From VXYL01 sp965116345 (GTDB lineage: Bacteria > Pseudomonadota > Gammaproteobacteria > Pseudomonadales > Azotimanducaceae): 64,000 nt of DNA. The notes beneath the pieces are model-generated. The model was given only the letters and a program-made list of their open reading frames with translations. It ran no database searches and was not told the origin of the DNA. Both the position numbers and the translations under genes were made by a program. Location of the stretch: the NCBI GenBank assembly GCA_965116345.1, contig OZ220680.1, forward strand, positions 2,914,001-2,978,000, in the 5' to 3' direction. Positions 1 to 9,700 of the stretch are shown one piece after another; within the stretch, counting starts at the first letter, position 1; every line of letters begins with the position of its first letter.

Positions 1-1
1 G

Positions 2-952
2 CAGGAGGCGGTGGGCGAGGGCATCGTCACCGAGTTCGCGCGCGGTTTCCAAGAGGTCACCGAGGAACAGTGGCGCAATTGCGACGGCATCGTGGGCGTG
101 GCGCCTCCCCTTGACAAGCTGCCGCTGCTCGACAAGTGCCGGGTCGTCGTGAAGACCGCTGTCGGATTCGACGACGTCGACGTCGAAGCGTTCGGCAAGG
201 CCGGTATTCCGGTGTGCAACTGTCCCGACTACGGCACCCGCGAGGTCGCCGACCACGCCATCGCGCTGATGATGACGCTGACCAAGAGCATCGCCTTCCA
301 CGACGAGTGCCTGCGCGATGACCCCGTCAAGAACTGGCGCCCTGCGCTCAATCCCTACGGACGACGCATGGCGGCGTGCACCTTCGGCGTCGTGGGCTTG
401 GGCCGGATCGGCACCACTGCCATTCGCCGGGCCAAGGCGTTCGATATGGACTGCGTGTTCTACGACCCCTACCAGCCCGGAGGAATCGAACTGGCCCTCG
501 GAGTACGCCGCGTGGATACGTTGGCGGAACTGATGGCCCAGAGCGACATCGTCAGCGTCCACACGCCGCTCAACGACGAGACCCGGAACCTGATCGGCGC
601 GCAAGCGTTCGCTGCGGCGAAGCGGGGCATGATCGTCATCAACACCGCGCGCGGCCCGATCATCGACCTGGACGCGCTGCACGACGCCATGAAGGACGGC
701 ACCGTGCTGGCGGCCGGCCTCGATGTCCTGCCCGACGAACCCGCGAACCTGAATGTACCGCTAATCGCCGCCTGGCACCGCAACGAAGACTGGATCCGGC
801 ATCGTCTCGTGATCACGCCCCATTCGGCGTTCTTCACCCCGGAGAGCGTGCGCGACATCCGCGCCTTCTCCGCGCGGACTGCGGCCCGTTACCTACGCGA
901 TGGGATTCTGATGAACTGCGTCAACGAGGAGTTCCTGACTAGCCGGCGTTAA
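2..952 (+). CDS. D-2-hydroxyacid dehydrogenase, CtBP-like (5' partial)
   Basis: NAD-dependent reduction of a 2-keto acid (or the reverse) is the expected reaction; the substrate cannot be read from the sequence. The frame is open to the left edge and the first start codon in the window is a GTG at 11. Relatives begin about 20 residues earlier, so the N-terminus probably lies outside the window. Counting from the GTG, the Rossmann motif GLGRIG is at residues 129-134, the substrate arginine is in NTARG (R214), and the catalytic Glu/His pair is E243 (PDEP) and H271 (TPHSAFF). The stretch with VGFDDVDVEA and NCPDYGTREVADHA resembles the C-terminal-binding-protein branch. It converges with the next gene. 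Confidence 0.88.
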   Translation, partial: QEAVGEGIVTEFARGFQEVTEEQWRNCDGIVGVAPPLDKLPLLDKCRVVVKTAVGFDDVDVEAFGKAGIPVCNCPDYGTREVADHAIALMMTLTKSIAFHDECLRDDPVKNWRPALNPYGRRMAACTFGVVGLGRIGTTAIRRAKAFDMDCVFYDPYQPGGIELALGVRRVDTLAELMAQSDIVSVHTPLNDETRNLIGAQAFAAAKRGMIVINTARGPIIDLDALHDAMKDGTVLAAGLDVLPDEPANLNVPLIAAWHRNEDWIRHRLVITPHSAFFTPESVRDIRAFSARTAARYLRDGILMNCVNEEFLTSRR

Positions 953-958
953 GGGCGA

Positions 959-979
959 GGGCGAGGACAAGCCTCGCCC
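959..979. terminator. Hairpin between convergent genes
   Basis: GGGCGAGG (959-966), loop ACAAG, CCTCGCCC (972-979) form a perfect 8-bp stem between the stop of the dehydrogenase (952) and the stop of the PhyH gene (980). There is no T-run on either strand, so it is a candidate bidirectional terminator or mRNA-end hairpin rather than a classic intrinsic terminator. Confidence 0.45.
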
Positions 980-1744
980 CTACGGGATCAACCTAACGTG
1001 GGGACCTGACTTCCAGTCCCGGTCCGGGGTCCGGCAGCGGGGCGAGGCGTAGTGGGCCGAGATGGCGCGGCGGAAACCGGGGCTGCGGTTGCGTCCGGAG
1101 CCGTGGATCAGCAGGGGATGGAAGAACACCGTGTCGCCGGGTTCCATCTCGAGGTGGACGCGCGCTTGCGTGTCGACGCCCTCGATGCCGTAGAAGGCGG
1201 CGTTGACATGCTCCCAGTCGGGGTCGCCGTGTTCGTGGAAGCGCCCCTGGTGCGAGCCCGGCAGGACGGCGAGGCAGCCGGATTCGCGGCTGCAGGTGGA
1301 CAGCGCCGTCCAGGCGGCGACGATGCCCTCCGGCGGGCGCAGGCGGAAGTAGCGCAGGTCCTGGTGCAGAGGATGGCGGCCGTCGACCCCCGGCGGCTTG
1401 TTGAAGACGTTCGTCGAGATGACGTGCACGGGTGCGTTCGGTGGTTCATGGACGAGTTCGCGGGCGATGGCCAGGAGCCGCGCATAGCGGGCGTAGTCGA
1501 ACAGCACCGGATCCGACTCGAAATTCAGGATCTTGTTGACGGCGTGCAGCGGCGTTTCCGGCTGGACCACGCCCTTGACCACCATGACATCGCGCATCAC
1601 CACCATGTCGGGCGGGTGTTCTCCGGTCTCGACGAGTTCGACGAAACGCTGTTCGTAGCGCGTCCGGGCTTCGGCGTCGACCAGTTCGCGCAGCAGCACG
1701 TAGCCGGACTCGCGGAAGCTACCAAGTTGGGCTTCGGTCAACAC
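980..1744 (-). CDS. Phytanoyl-CoA dioxygenase (PhyH) family protein
   Basis: Predicted Fe(II)/2-oxoglutarate-dependent oxygenase of 254 residues; the substrate is unknown. The iron-binding HxD is in HPLHQDLRYF (H127, D129). The distal His and 2-oxoglutarate Arg are in HPLLIHGSGRNRS and PGFRRAIS. The frame stays open further upstream, but those residues are a shadow of the DUF72 gene. The GTG at 1744, followed by LTEAQLGSFRESGYVLL, is the family-like N-terminus and overlaps the DUF72 stop codon (1740-1738) by 7 nt. The two genes are therefore probably translationally coupled. PhyH proteins are abundant in marine and host-associated bacteria; this says little about the substrate. Confidence 0.85.
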   Translation of the reverse strand: MLTEAQLGSFRESGYVLLRELVDAEARTRYEQRFVELVETGEHPPDMVVMRDVMVVKGVVQPETPLHAVNKILNFESDPVLFDYARYARLLAIARELVHEPPNAPVHVISTNVFNKPPGVDGRHPLHQDLRYFRLRPPEGIVAAWTALSTCSRESGCLAVLPGSHQGRFHEHGDPDWEHVNAAFYGIEGVDTQARVHLEMEPGDTVFFHPLLIHGSGRNRSPGFRRAISAHYASPRCRTPDRDWKSGPHVRLIP

Positions 1745-2460
1745 GCCCGCGCCAGTTCCAGGAAGCGGCTGGCGAGCCGGGGACCCGCGCCCTCGGCCTC
1801 GTGCTTGAAGAAGGCGAACCCCCGCGCGGCCGACGTCGCGGCGGCGCGGTCGAGCCACGCCGCGAGTGCCACATCGTCGTAAGCCGGCTTGCGCAGTCGG
1901 AGGTAGAGCCAGTCAGATGTGGCGAGAAACTCCGGCATGGGGAGTCCGCCGTCCTCATTCGAGGACGCGGCCTCGGAGATGCAGATGGCCGCACCGTGGC
2001 GAGTCAGCGTCTGTGCCGTGGCGTCGTCGAACCAGGACTCGTGGCGGAACTCCACCGCAGCGGGCAGTGTCTTGGGCCAGGCCGCCAGGAACGCGTCGAG
2101 CCGCTCGTCGTCGCGCTTCAGGTACGGCGGCAGTTGGAAGAGCACGCAGCCGAGCTTGTCCCCCAGGGCTTCGAGTCCGGTGGCAAGGAAATTCACCGCC
2201 TCGTCGCAGTCCTTCAGGCGCGCATGGTGGGTGATCCGCCGGGACGCCTTGATGGAGAATCGGAAGTTTGCCGGCACGGCGTCGCGCCAGGTCTCCAGGA
2301 CGTGGGTTCGTGGCATCCGGTAGAAGGTGTTGTTGATCTCCACGGCGGGGAGTTGTGCACCGTAGTGGGCGAGCATGCCGTCGGCGGCGATGTCCTCGGG
2401 GTAGAAGCTGCCCTTCCACTCCTTGTAGCTGTAGCCGCTCGTGCCGGCGAGCCAGCGCAT
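1738..2460 (-). CDS. DUF72 (YecE-like) domain protein
   Basis: A 240-residue protein of the DUF72 family, a TIM-barrel-like fold with no firmly established biochemical role. The family hallmarks are the opening WLAGTSGYSYKEWKGSFYP, the EINNTFYRMP segment near residue 45, and FRFSIKASRRITH around residue 65. The ATG at 2460 directly follows the stop of an upstream fragment (TGA at 2464-2462), so the gene now lies at the end of a short remnant of another reading frame. Its 3' end overlaps the PhyH gene. Confidence 0.88.
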   Translation of the reverse strand: MRWLAGTSGYSYKEWKGSFYPEDIAADGMLAHYGAQLPAVEINNTFYRMPRTHVLETWRDAVPANFRFSIKASRRITHHARLKDCDEAVNFLATGLEALGDKLGCVLFQLPPYLKRDDERLDAFLAAWPKTLPAAVEFRHESWFDDATAQTLTRHGAAICISEAASSNEDGGLPMPEFLATSDWLYLRLRKPAYDDVALAAWLDRAAATSAARGFAFFKHEAEGAGPRLASRFLELARAC

Positions 2461-2461
2461 G

Positions 2462-2599
2462 TCAGCGACGTGCCTTGGCGCCGTCGACCACGAGTCCCGC
2501 GTTGCGCCATCCCCAGCCGCCGTCGGGCTGGACCCATGCGTAGCAGTGGTGCCCCATATCGTGCAGCCCGTGGGTGAACGACCGCGTTGCCAAGCCCAT
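2462..2599 (-). pseudogene. N-terminal stub of an MBL-fold hydrolase
   Basis: Only 45 codons, starting MGLATRSFTHGLHDMG and continuing with CYAWVQPDGGWGWRNAGLV. This matches the recognisable N-terminus of a family of MBL-fold metallo-hydrolases in which FTHGLHDLG..YAYLQPDGGWGWSNAGLI precedes the metal-binding core. The frame reads DGAKARR and then stops 1 nt before the DUF72 ATG. All metal-binding motifs are absent, so it cannot be an active hydrolase. The likeliest history is a deletion joining the start of the MBL gene to DUF72. The homology is recalled, not searched. Confidence 0.6.
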
Positions 2600-2655
2600 G
2601 TCGACCTCGCTCTCGTGGTATCGAGAAACTCGACGGACTGTTAGTTTAAGGGGTA

Positions 2656-3813
2656 ATGGACGAATTCGACGACATCCGCCCGTACCGCGACGACGAGGTG
2701 GGTCCCGCCGTCGCGGCGTTGGCGGACGATCCGGCCTTCGTCGCCTTCGGCACGCGTTTCGCCGCCCCGGCACTTGGCTCGCGGCTGCGGCCCTTGCTGC
2801 ACCCGCTGGTTCGACGCCTCATCAAGCGCCAGGCACGGCGGCTGGGCTCGGTTGACGACCTGCAGCAACTCGTCGGCCGCTACCTGCGGCTCCTGTTGCA
2901 GGTGACTTCGGACGGGATGACGGTTAGCGGTCTCGACGTCCTCGACCCCTCCCAGACATATCTCTTCATCTCGAACCACCGCGACATCGTCTTGGACCCG
3001 ACGCTGCTGAATTACGCGCTCTGGCTCGACGGCCACGCGACGACCCAGGTGGCCATCGGCGACAATCTCCTCGGCACCGGTTACCGCTGCGACCTCATGC
3101 GCCTGAACAAGGCGTTCGTGGTCTACCGCGACGTCAGCGGCGCGAAGGCGGCACTCGGCGCCATGCGCCAAACCTCGTCGTACATGCGAACGGTCCGGGA
3201 GGCGGGGGAGTCGGTCTGGATCGCACAGCGCCAAGGTCGTTCCAAGGACGGCGTCGACCGCACCGAGCCGGCGCTCCTGAAGATGCTGCACCTCGCCTAC
3301 CGTGGTGAAACCAGGTCTCTGGGCGAGTGGCTGCGCCGGGTGCGTCTAGCACCGGTGTCGATCAGCTACGAGATCGATCCGTGCGCACCCAACAAGGCGA
3401 GGGAGCTCTACCACCGTGACACAGAAGGCCGCTACGACAAGGATCCGGACGAGGACGCCGAGAGCATCGAGAGAGGGATTACCGGGTTCAAGGGCCGCAT
3501 CCACGTCCACTTCTCGCCGCCGGTGGAGGGCGACTACGCCGACGCGGACGAGCTCGCCCGGCATCTCGATCAGAGGATTGTTGCCAACCTGGTCGACTAT
3601 CCCACTCACCATCATGCGCGTTCCAGATGCGATGGGGACCTCTCGGGCATGAGCCCGAGGGCCCGCGAGACATTCCTTGGGGACCTCGCGGCCTGCACCG
3701 ACGAATACCGACCGTACTTCCTCCTGCAATACGCGAACCAGTTGGAGAACAAGCGGACGCTTAAGGCTGCGGAAGTCAACGCGGCACGGTCAGACGGCGC
3801 TGGGGCCCGCTAG
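2656..3813 (+). CDS. 1-acylglycerol-3-phosphate acyltransferase family protein
   Basis: A 385-residue acyltransferase-like protein. The PlsC/LPLAT-type motif appears as YLFISNHRDIVLDPTLLNYAL near residues 96-116, a variant in which NHRD replaces the usual NHxxxxD spacing. A second conserved block follows with LNKAFVVYRD. The expected role is membrane-associated acyl transfer to a glycerolipid or related acceptor, but the C-terminal third is not informative. The ATG at 2656 is divergent from the MBL stub (start 2599), leaving a 56-bp shared promoter region. Confidence 0.72.
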   Translation: MDEFDDIRPYRDDEVGPAVAALADDPAFVAFGTRFAAPALGSRLRPLLHPLVRRLIKRQARRLGSVDDLQQLVGRYLRLLLQVTSDGMTVSGLDVLDPSQTYLFISNHRDIVLDPTLLNYALWLDGHATTQVAIGDNLLGTGYRCDLMRLNKAFVVYRDVSGAKAALGAMRQTSSYMRTVREAGESVWIAQRQGRSKDGVDRTEPALLKMLHLAYRGETRSLGEWLRRVRLAPVSISYEIDPCAPNKARELYHRDTEGRYDKDPDEDAESIERGITGFKGRIHVHFSPPVEGDYADADELARHLDQRIVANLVDYPTHHHARSRCDGDLSGMSPRARETFLGDLAACTDEYRPYFLLQYANQLENKRTLKAAEVNAARSDGAGAR

Positions 3814-3823
3814 CGCGAAACTT

Positions 3824-4897
3824 CTACGGCGCGCCCGTTCGTACGGCGACCGACTTGATCAAGGCCTGCACCCGGACGCCGGCACCGAGATGCAGTTCGT
3901 CCACGGATCGGCGGGTCACCCGGGCGAGCAGGAACTGACCTTCGCCGCACCGTACGCGCGCGAGCACCGACTCGCCCTGTTCCTCCAAGGCGTCGATGAT
4001 GCCGTCGACGCGGTTGAGGATGCTCACCTCCTCCACCCGCGACGTGGCGAGGCTCACGTCCCGCGCTGGAATGTGCAGCAGGATTCGCTCGCCCGGGGGC
4101 GAAAGATCGCCCGGCACGAACAGCGACGAGGTGCCGAAGACCAATTCCGAGAGTCGGTAGCGCGGGTCGAATGACTTGAAGCGGCAGTCGATGACCGCTC
4201 CGGCCTCGTCCCCGAGCAGGGGGTTGGTGAACGAGGTCGAGAACTCGCTGATGGAGTCCACCCGGGACACCTGCCCGTCGGCCGCGACGAGCACGTGGTC
4301 CGCCATCGCCAACACCTCCGGCAGTGAATGGGAGACGTACACGATGGGCACTGCGTGACGCCGGCAGAGATCGTGCAGGTACGGTGCGATCTCGCGCTTC
4401 GACGCCGGGTCCAGGGACGACATCGGCTCGTCGAGCAGCCACAGCCGGGCGGGCGCGAGCAACGTCCGGGCGAGCGCCACCCGCTGGCGCTGACCGCCGG
4501 AGAGTTCGTGCGGGTATTGCTCGAGAAGCGGCACGAGGTCGAGAAACTCGACCACCTCGTCGAACTCGAGCCGCGTGCCGGGTCGCCGCGACCTGGTCGC
4601 GAAAGCGAGGTTGCCGCGGGCGTCCAGGTGGGGAAAGAGGCGCGAGTCCTGGAACACGGTGCCCACCGAGCGTCGGTACGGGGGCAGACCCATGGCGGGT
4701 GCCTGCCAGCGGTCTCCGTCGACCTCCACGGTCACCGGCGCGCGTGGCTCGAAGCCGGCGATGAGGCGCAGGAACGTCGACTTGCCGGCGCCGGACGCGC
4801 CGACCACGGCGGCGACACCGTCGAGGTCGAGATCGACGTCCGTGGCGAGGCGGAACCCCGTGGGACGCTTGAGTTCGCCTTGGACGAGGAGCCTCAT
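3824..4897 (-). CDS. modC: Molybdate ABC transporter ATP-binding protein ModC
   Basis: A 357-residue ATPase that would energise molybdate import. It shows Walker A GASGAGKST (about residues 34-42), the signature LSGGQRQRVALAR, Walker B LWLLDEPMSSLD and the H-loop VYVSHS. The C-terminal part (DVSLATSRVEEVSILNRVDG onward) is a TOBE/Mop molybdate-binding domain, which separates ModC from generic ABC ATPases. The ATG at 4897 overlaps the modB stop (ATGA), so translation is coupled. The frame stays open upstream but those residues are antisense-like filler. Confidence 0.93.
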   Translation of the reverse strand: MRLLVQGELKRPTGFRLATDVDLDLDGVAAVVGASGAGKSTFLRLIAGFEPRAPVTVEVDGDRWQAPAMGLPPYRRSVGTVFQDSRLFPHLDARGNLAFATRSRRPGTRLEFDEVVEFLDLVPLLEQYPHELSGGQRQRVALARTLLAPARLWLLDEPMSSLDPASKREIAPYLHDLCRRHAVPIVYVSHSLPEVLAMADHVLVAADGQVSRVDSISEFSTSFTNPLLGDEAGAVIDCRFKSFDPRYRLSELVFGTSSLFVPGDLSPPGERILLHIPARDVSLATSRVEEVSILNRVDGIIDALEEQGESVLARVRCGEGQFLLARVTRRSVDELHLGAGVRVQALIKSVAVRTGAP

Positions 4898-5574
4898 CCC
4901 GGTACTCCCCGTCGCAGCCAGCGATAGGTAAAGGTCAGCACGACGAGCGAGAACACGAGGAGCAGGGCGGCGATGGCGTGGGCGCCGGCGTAGTCGAGCA
5001 TCTCGACCCGGTCGAACAGCGCGATGGACAGTACCCGAGTCTCGCCCGGGATGTTGCCGCCGATCATCAGCACGATGCCGAACTCGCCCACGGTGTGCGC
5101 GAAGCCGAGCACGCCGGCCGCCACCAGAGCCTTGCGGTGCATGGGCAGCACGAGACGCAGGAAGCGGGTGGCGGGCCCGACGCCAAGGCCCGATGCGGCT
5201 TCCAGGAGGTGGGTGTCCATGGTGCGGAACGCGGATGCCAGCGGGCCGGTGACGAACGGCAGTGAGTAGACGATGGAACCGATGACCAGTCCGGCGAAGG
5301 TGAAGGCCAAGGGCGCCCCGGCCACCGCCAGGGCGATGGCCCCCAGTGGGCCGTCCGGCGCCATGGCGAGCAGCAGGTAGAAGCCGATGACGGTGGGCGG
5401 CAGGACGAGGGGAAGCGCCACCAACGCCTCCACAGGTGGGCGCCACTTCGACGCCGTGCGCGCGATCCACCAGGCGAGCGGCGGCGACAGGACCAGCAGG
5501 AACAGGGTGGTGGTGAGCGCCAGCAGGCCCGTGACCCCGGCCGCCTGGGCGATGTCGGCACCGATGGGCGTCAC
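4894..5574 (-). CDS. modB: Molybdate ABC transporter permease ModB
   Basis: A 226-residue inner-membrane permease with about five or six hydrophobic segments. The EAA-type loop is visible as HLLEAASGLGVGPATRFLRL, the site where ModC docks. The GTG at 5574 forms a GTGA overlap with the modA stop and gives the family-like N-terminus VTPIGADIAQAAGVTGLLAL. It is the central gene of modABC and overlaps modC by 4 nt. Confidence 0.92.
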   Translation of the reverse strand: MTPIGADIAQAAGVTGLLALTTTLFLLVLSPPLAWWIARTASKWRPPVEALVALPLVLPPTVIGFYLLLAMAPDGPLGAIALAVAGAPLAFTFAGLVIGSIVYSLPFVTGPLASAFRTMDTHLLEAASGLGVGPATRFLRLVLPMHRKALVAAGVLGFAHTVGEFGIVLMIGGNIPGETRVLSIALFDRVEMLDYAGAHAIAALLLVFSLVVLTFTYRWLRRGVPG

Positions 5575-6269
5575 CGGTACCCGGCTTGGCGGATGATCAG
5601 GCGGGCGTCGGCACTGCCGAGATAGTCGAGAAACGCCTGCGCTGCCGCCTCGTTGGGGCCGTCGAGAACCACGGCGACCTGCTCGATGGGCGCGTACAGG
5701 TCTTGCGGAACGATCCAGTAGCGCTCGGCCGGAACGTCCTGGGCGACAACCTGGGCCAACGCCGCGAAGGCACCGTCCGCGGCTCCGCTCGCCGCGAAAT
5801 GAAAGGCCTGTGCCACGCTCAGAGCCGTCACTCGTTTCGGTGTGGCCTCGAGGCGGGCCAGGGTCTCTATCGCGGCGCGACCGTAGGGGGCGGTCTGGGG
5901 ATTGGCGAGAGCGACGCGTCTGTCGCCGGAAAACCATGCGGGCCCGGGCGTTCCCTGGTGGACGAACAGCACGAGCCGACCGGTGGCATAGGTGACAGGT
6001 GCCTTCGCCCGATCATTGTCGAGGAGCGCCTGTGGTCGGGCCGCGTCGGCGGACAGGAAGAGATCGAAGGGACGTCCCTGGACGATTTGGGCATACAGCA
6101 AGCCGGAGGATCCGTAGCTCGCCTCCACGTCGCCGGAAAAGCCCGCCTCCACGGCGGTGAGGGCACTCTGGAAGTTGGACGCCACGGCGATGCGCAGCGG
6201 CTCGGCGGAACCCAGCGAGGCCACGGCGACGGCGATGCCGGCGAAAGTTCGAGCGGACCAGCTACCCAT
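5571..6269 (-). CDS. modA: Molybdate-binding periplasmic protein ModA
   Basis: A 232-residue periplasmic binding protein. The N-terminus MGSWSARTFAGIAVAVASLG is a signal peptide. The mature part opens with LRIAVASNFQSALTAVEAGF and continues with ASYGSSGLLYAQIVQGRPFD, a pattern typical of ModA, where the oxyanion is held by backbone and Ser/Tyr groups. It is the first gene of modABC. No clear ModE palindrome was seen in the 128 bp before the MITE, so regulation by molybdate cannot be claimed. Confidence 0.92.
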   Translation of the reverse strand: MGSWSARTFAGIAVAVASLGSAEPLRIAVASNFQSALTAVEAGFSGDVEASYGSSGLLYAQIVQGRPFDLFLSADAARPQALLDNDRAKAPVTYATGRLVLFVHQGTPGPAWFSGDRRVALANPQTAPYGRAAIETLARLEATPKRVTALSVAQAFHFAASGAADGAFAALAQVVAQDVPAERYWIVPQDLYAPIEQVAVVLDGPNEAAAQAFLDYLGSADARLIIRQAGYR

Positions 6270-6397
6270 CCGCTGACTGTGCCAGCGGGGGCATCCGAAC
6301 GCAAAACGCCTAGGCTGTTGGCCTACAATCCGACGGACACGCGAACCTTTGCCGCGTGACCCGCGCTAAACAGGCAGGCGCGCCCGAGGCGGGGTCG

Positions 6398-6722
6398 CTA
6401 GCCCGCATTTCTCACCACGTCGCTTGTGCGAACAACATATGCTTCGAATATCAGTTGCTCGTGTCGGATTCCCGAGGTGTCGGAATTTGCAGACTGCGCT
6501 GGCCGCGCGTATGCCGCGCTTGCGCGGCACCCTCGCACCGGTCTTTTGGCCCCGTGCGCGCGCTAAAGCGCGTAGGCGCACGTGCGACCTCGACCGTAGG
6601 CCCGCTATGCTTCTCGGTCGCGAGCGCGTGCTCCAAGGAGCACGTTCGCACGGGGCCAAAATCCTCGAACGCGCCCGCAAGGGCGCGCATCATCGCGGCC
6701 CGTGGTGAGAAATGCGGGCTAG
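6398..6722. mobile_element. MITE-like element, copy A (325 bp)
   Basis: The ends are perfect 22-bp terminal inverted repeats starting CTAGCCCGCATTTCTCACCA (6398-6419) and mirrored at 6701-6722. A second, inner inverted pair is TTTTGGCCCC / GGGGCCAAAA. The interior also has small hairpins such as GCGCGCTAAAGCGCG and GTGCTCCAAGGAGCAC. No transposase is encoded. The same ends and interior recur at 52732-52978. The right end stops 8 bp before the ATG of the alpha-2-macroglobulin gene. No exact target duplication could be assigned. The parent transposase family is unknown. Confidence 0.8.
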
Positions 6723-6730
6723 GAGGGGTC

Positions 6731-9700
6731 ATGAACAGTCGGGATGCCGCCATTCGAATCGTGACCGTGGTCGCGCTCGCATCGTGCGTGGGCTTGGCGG
6801 AGGCCGCCGCGCGGATCGAGTCTTTCTCGCCCACCGGCTACAACAAGGATGTCCGCCAGGTGGCGGTGCGCTTTTCCGAGCCCATGGTTGCTCTCGGCGA
6901 ACCGACGCAGGAGAGCCCCTTCGCGGTCGACTGCGCCGTGCCGGGCACCGGCCGGTGGCTGGACGAGCGCCGCTGGGTGTACGACTTCGACTACGACGTG
7001 CCCGGCTCGGTGCGTTGCCGTTTCACCCTGCGGGACGATGTCTGGAGCCATGCCGGCGAGGCAATCGTCGGCGAGGCTGAGTATGTATTCCACACCGGCG
7101 GACCGGCCATCCTGGACCACGAACCCGGACGTCGCTGGGACGACATCGATGAGCATCAGGTGTTTCTGCTGGCCCTCGATGCCACCCCGGTTCTGGATTC
7201 GGTGCGCGAACACGCCCGCTGCCGTGTGGTCGGCGAGGAAAGTCGACCGGTGGAGTTGCTCCAGGATGCAGACCGGGCCGAAGTGCTGGACGCGTTGTGG
7301 GACAACGAGAGCGGGCTACTGCACGGGCTGATCAACTCGGCGAGTGGTCATCTGCCTGCGGGCGACAGAGAAGAGACGCGCGCCCTGGCACTTGAGCGGA
7401 TCGTCGCGCTGCGCTGTCTCGGCGCCCTGCCCAACGGCAGCGATGTGGAACTGATCTGGGGTGCGGGTATCGCCGGCGCCGGAGGTTTGGCGACGACCCG
7501 GGCCGACACGCTGAGCTTCTCGGTGCGGCCCGAGTTCCGCGCAGCGCTGGGATGTTCGAAGACCTACGAGGATCGCTGTCTGGGCGGGATCCATGTGGCA
7601 TTCAGCGGGCTCGTTCGCCGCGAGGTCGTCGGCGGCATTCGAGTCGTGGACGGTGACGACAACGTTCTCGCCGGCGAGACCAGGGAGGACTCCCAGATCG
7701 AACGTGTGGACTTTCCCGCTGCCGACCGAATGGGGGTGGTCTACCGTGCCGAACTCCTCGTCCCGTTTGCCGACATCGACGGTCGTGCATTGGCCAACGC
7801 GGCGGGTTTTCCCCAGTCCGTCCGCCTAGGCAGGCCACCGCCCACCGCGAGCTTCGGTAGCCAACTCCTTGTCGTCGAATCAGGCGCCGATGCGACGGTC
7901 CCGGTGCTGCTGCAGAGCGTGACGGGTTCGATAGCGGGCCGGCGTTTGCGGGTTACCGGAGACCGCCAGATGGCCAGGTGGCTGCGCCGGTTTGATGACG
8001 CGCACCGATCACGTGACCGAAGCTTGCCGGGATCCCCATGGACACGACCCGTCCTGGGAAATCAGGGACGGTCCTTCGAGTGGCCGATCCCGGAGACCGA
8101 GGCCTCGTCTCTGGTGGCGGGTATGCCGTTGGTGGAGCCCGGACTGCACGTCTTCGAGGTGCGCCTGCCGTCTGCCGACGGTCTGCCCAAGCGCCACGTT
8201 GCGGGACTGGCCATGCCAACCGACCTCGGCGTGCACTTCCACCGTGGGGCCGAATCATCGCTGGTGTGGGTGACGGGATTGTCCAGCGGAGTACCGGTCG
8301 CCGATGCCGACGTCCGCATCATCAACGGATGCACCGGGTCGCGTGTCGCGCGCGAAACGACCGACGCCCATGGCCTGGCAAGGTTCTCGATGGCATTGCC
8401 CGACACCGCATGCCGTGGCTCGTTTCGTTACCTCGCGAGCGTCCGCAAGAACGGAGATCTCGCTGTGGTGACATCCGGCGGGTGGCTGCAGGACCGGAAC
8501 GTCCTGGTCCACACCATCCTCGACCGATCACTCTTCCAACCCGGTGAGACGGTATCCATGAAGGTGGTCGTCCGCCGTCGCACTAGCGGCGGTCTCGTCA
8601 TTCCGGAGGATCTACCCGCAAAGGTCCCAGCGACGATCCGGCACTGGGGGACCGGAGAGGAGTATGAGCAGACCCTCGAGTTCCAAACGAACGCCTCGGC
8701 GACGGTGTCGTTCCAGTTACCGAAGAGTGCGCCTCTCGGCGACTACAGCCTTGTAGTGGACGGAGAACGCCACCAGTCGGGGTCGTTCCGGGTCGAACGA
8801 TTCAAGGTCGGTGCCATGCGGGCTACGGTTGGCGGGCCCGAGGAGCCGCTGGTCAATCCTCGTTCCGTTCCGGTCAGTGTGTCCGTCGAGCACCTGACCG
8901 GCGGCGCGGCGGTCGCTCTGCCGGTCACGATTAGAACCGAGCTGCGCGGTAGTGGATATTGGCCTTCCCGGCTCCCGCTGGAGTCGCACACGCTGGACGT
9001 GGTTCTTGATGCTGCGGGCCAGGCGCGTGTCGATGTGCCGGTATCCGACGTCGATGGCGAGAGCGGCCTGTACGTCGAGCTGGACTACCGCGACGCCAAT
9101 GGTTTGGTCAAGACGGCGCGGAACACGTTCGAACTTTGGCCTGCGGCGGTCGCGCTGCACATCGACGCCAACAAGGCTGCAGAGCGCAAGTGGGTAGTGG
9201 TCCAGGCACGACGCCCGGACGATGGTGGGGCCACGGGGATGGTTGTCGAGGCGAAGGTCTATGCGGCACGGACCCGCGAGAACCGGCGTTTGCCCGGCGG
9301 CTTCCGAGGCATGTACTACCGTACGGAGTCGCCCTTGCTGACATCGTGCGTAGGGACGACGGACACCGATGGCGCGATGATTTGCGAAGTCCCGGATGAA
9401 CTCCCGAACCACGTATTCATCGAGGCATCGACGCGCGACGCCGAGGGCAATTTGGTCAACACGAGTGCTTCCCTGTCGTTCTGGTGGGACTCGGATTCTC
9501 CGTTGCTCGAAGTCGATGCCGACCGGAAGTTTGCGGTCGGCGAGACCGTGCCCATCCGCGTGAACCTGCCGTTCTCGGATGCCACGGCTTTGGTGACGGT
9601 ACAGCGCGAGGGTGTGCTCGAGGCCTTCGTCGAGCACCTGCGGGGACCGGAGGCACTGGTGGAGGTACCTGTGCGCCGCAACTACGCGCCGAACGTCAAG

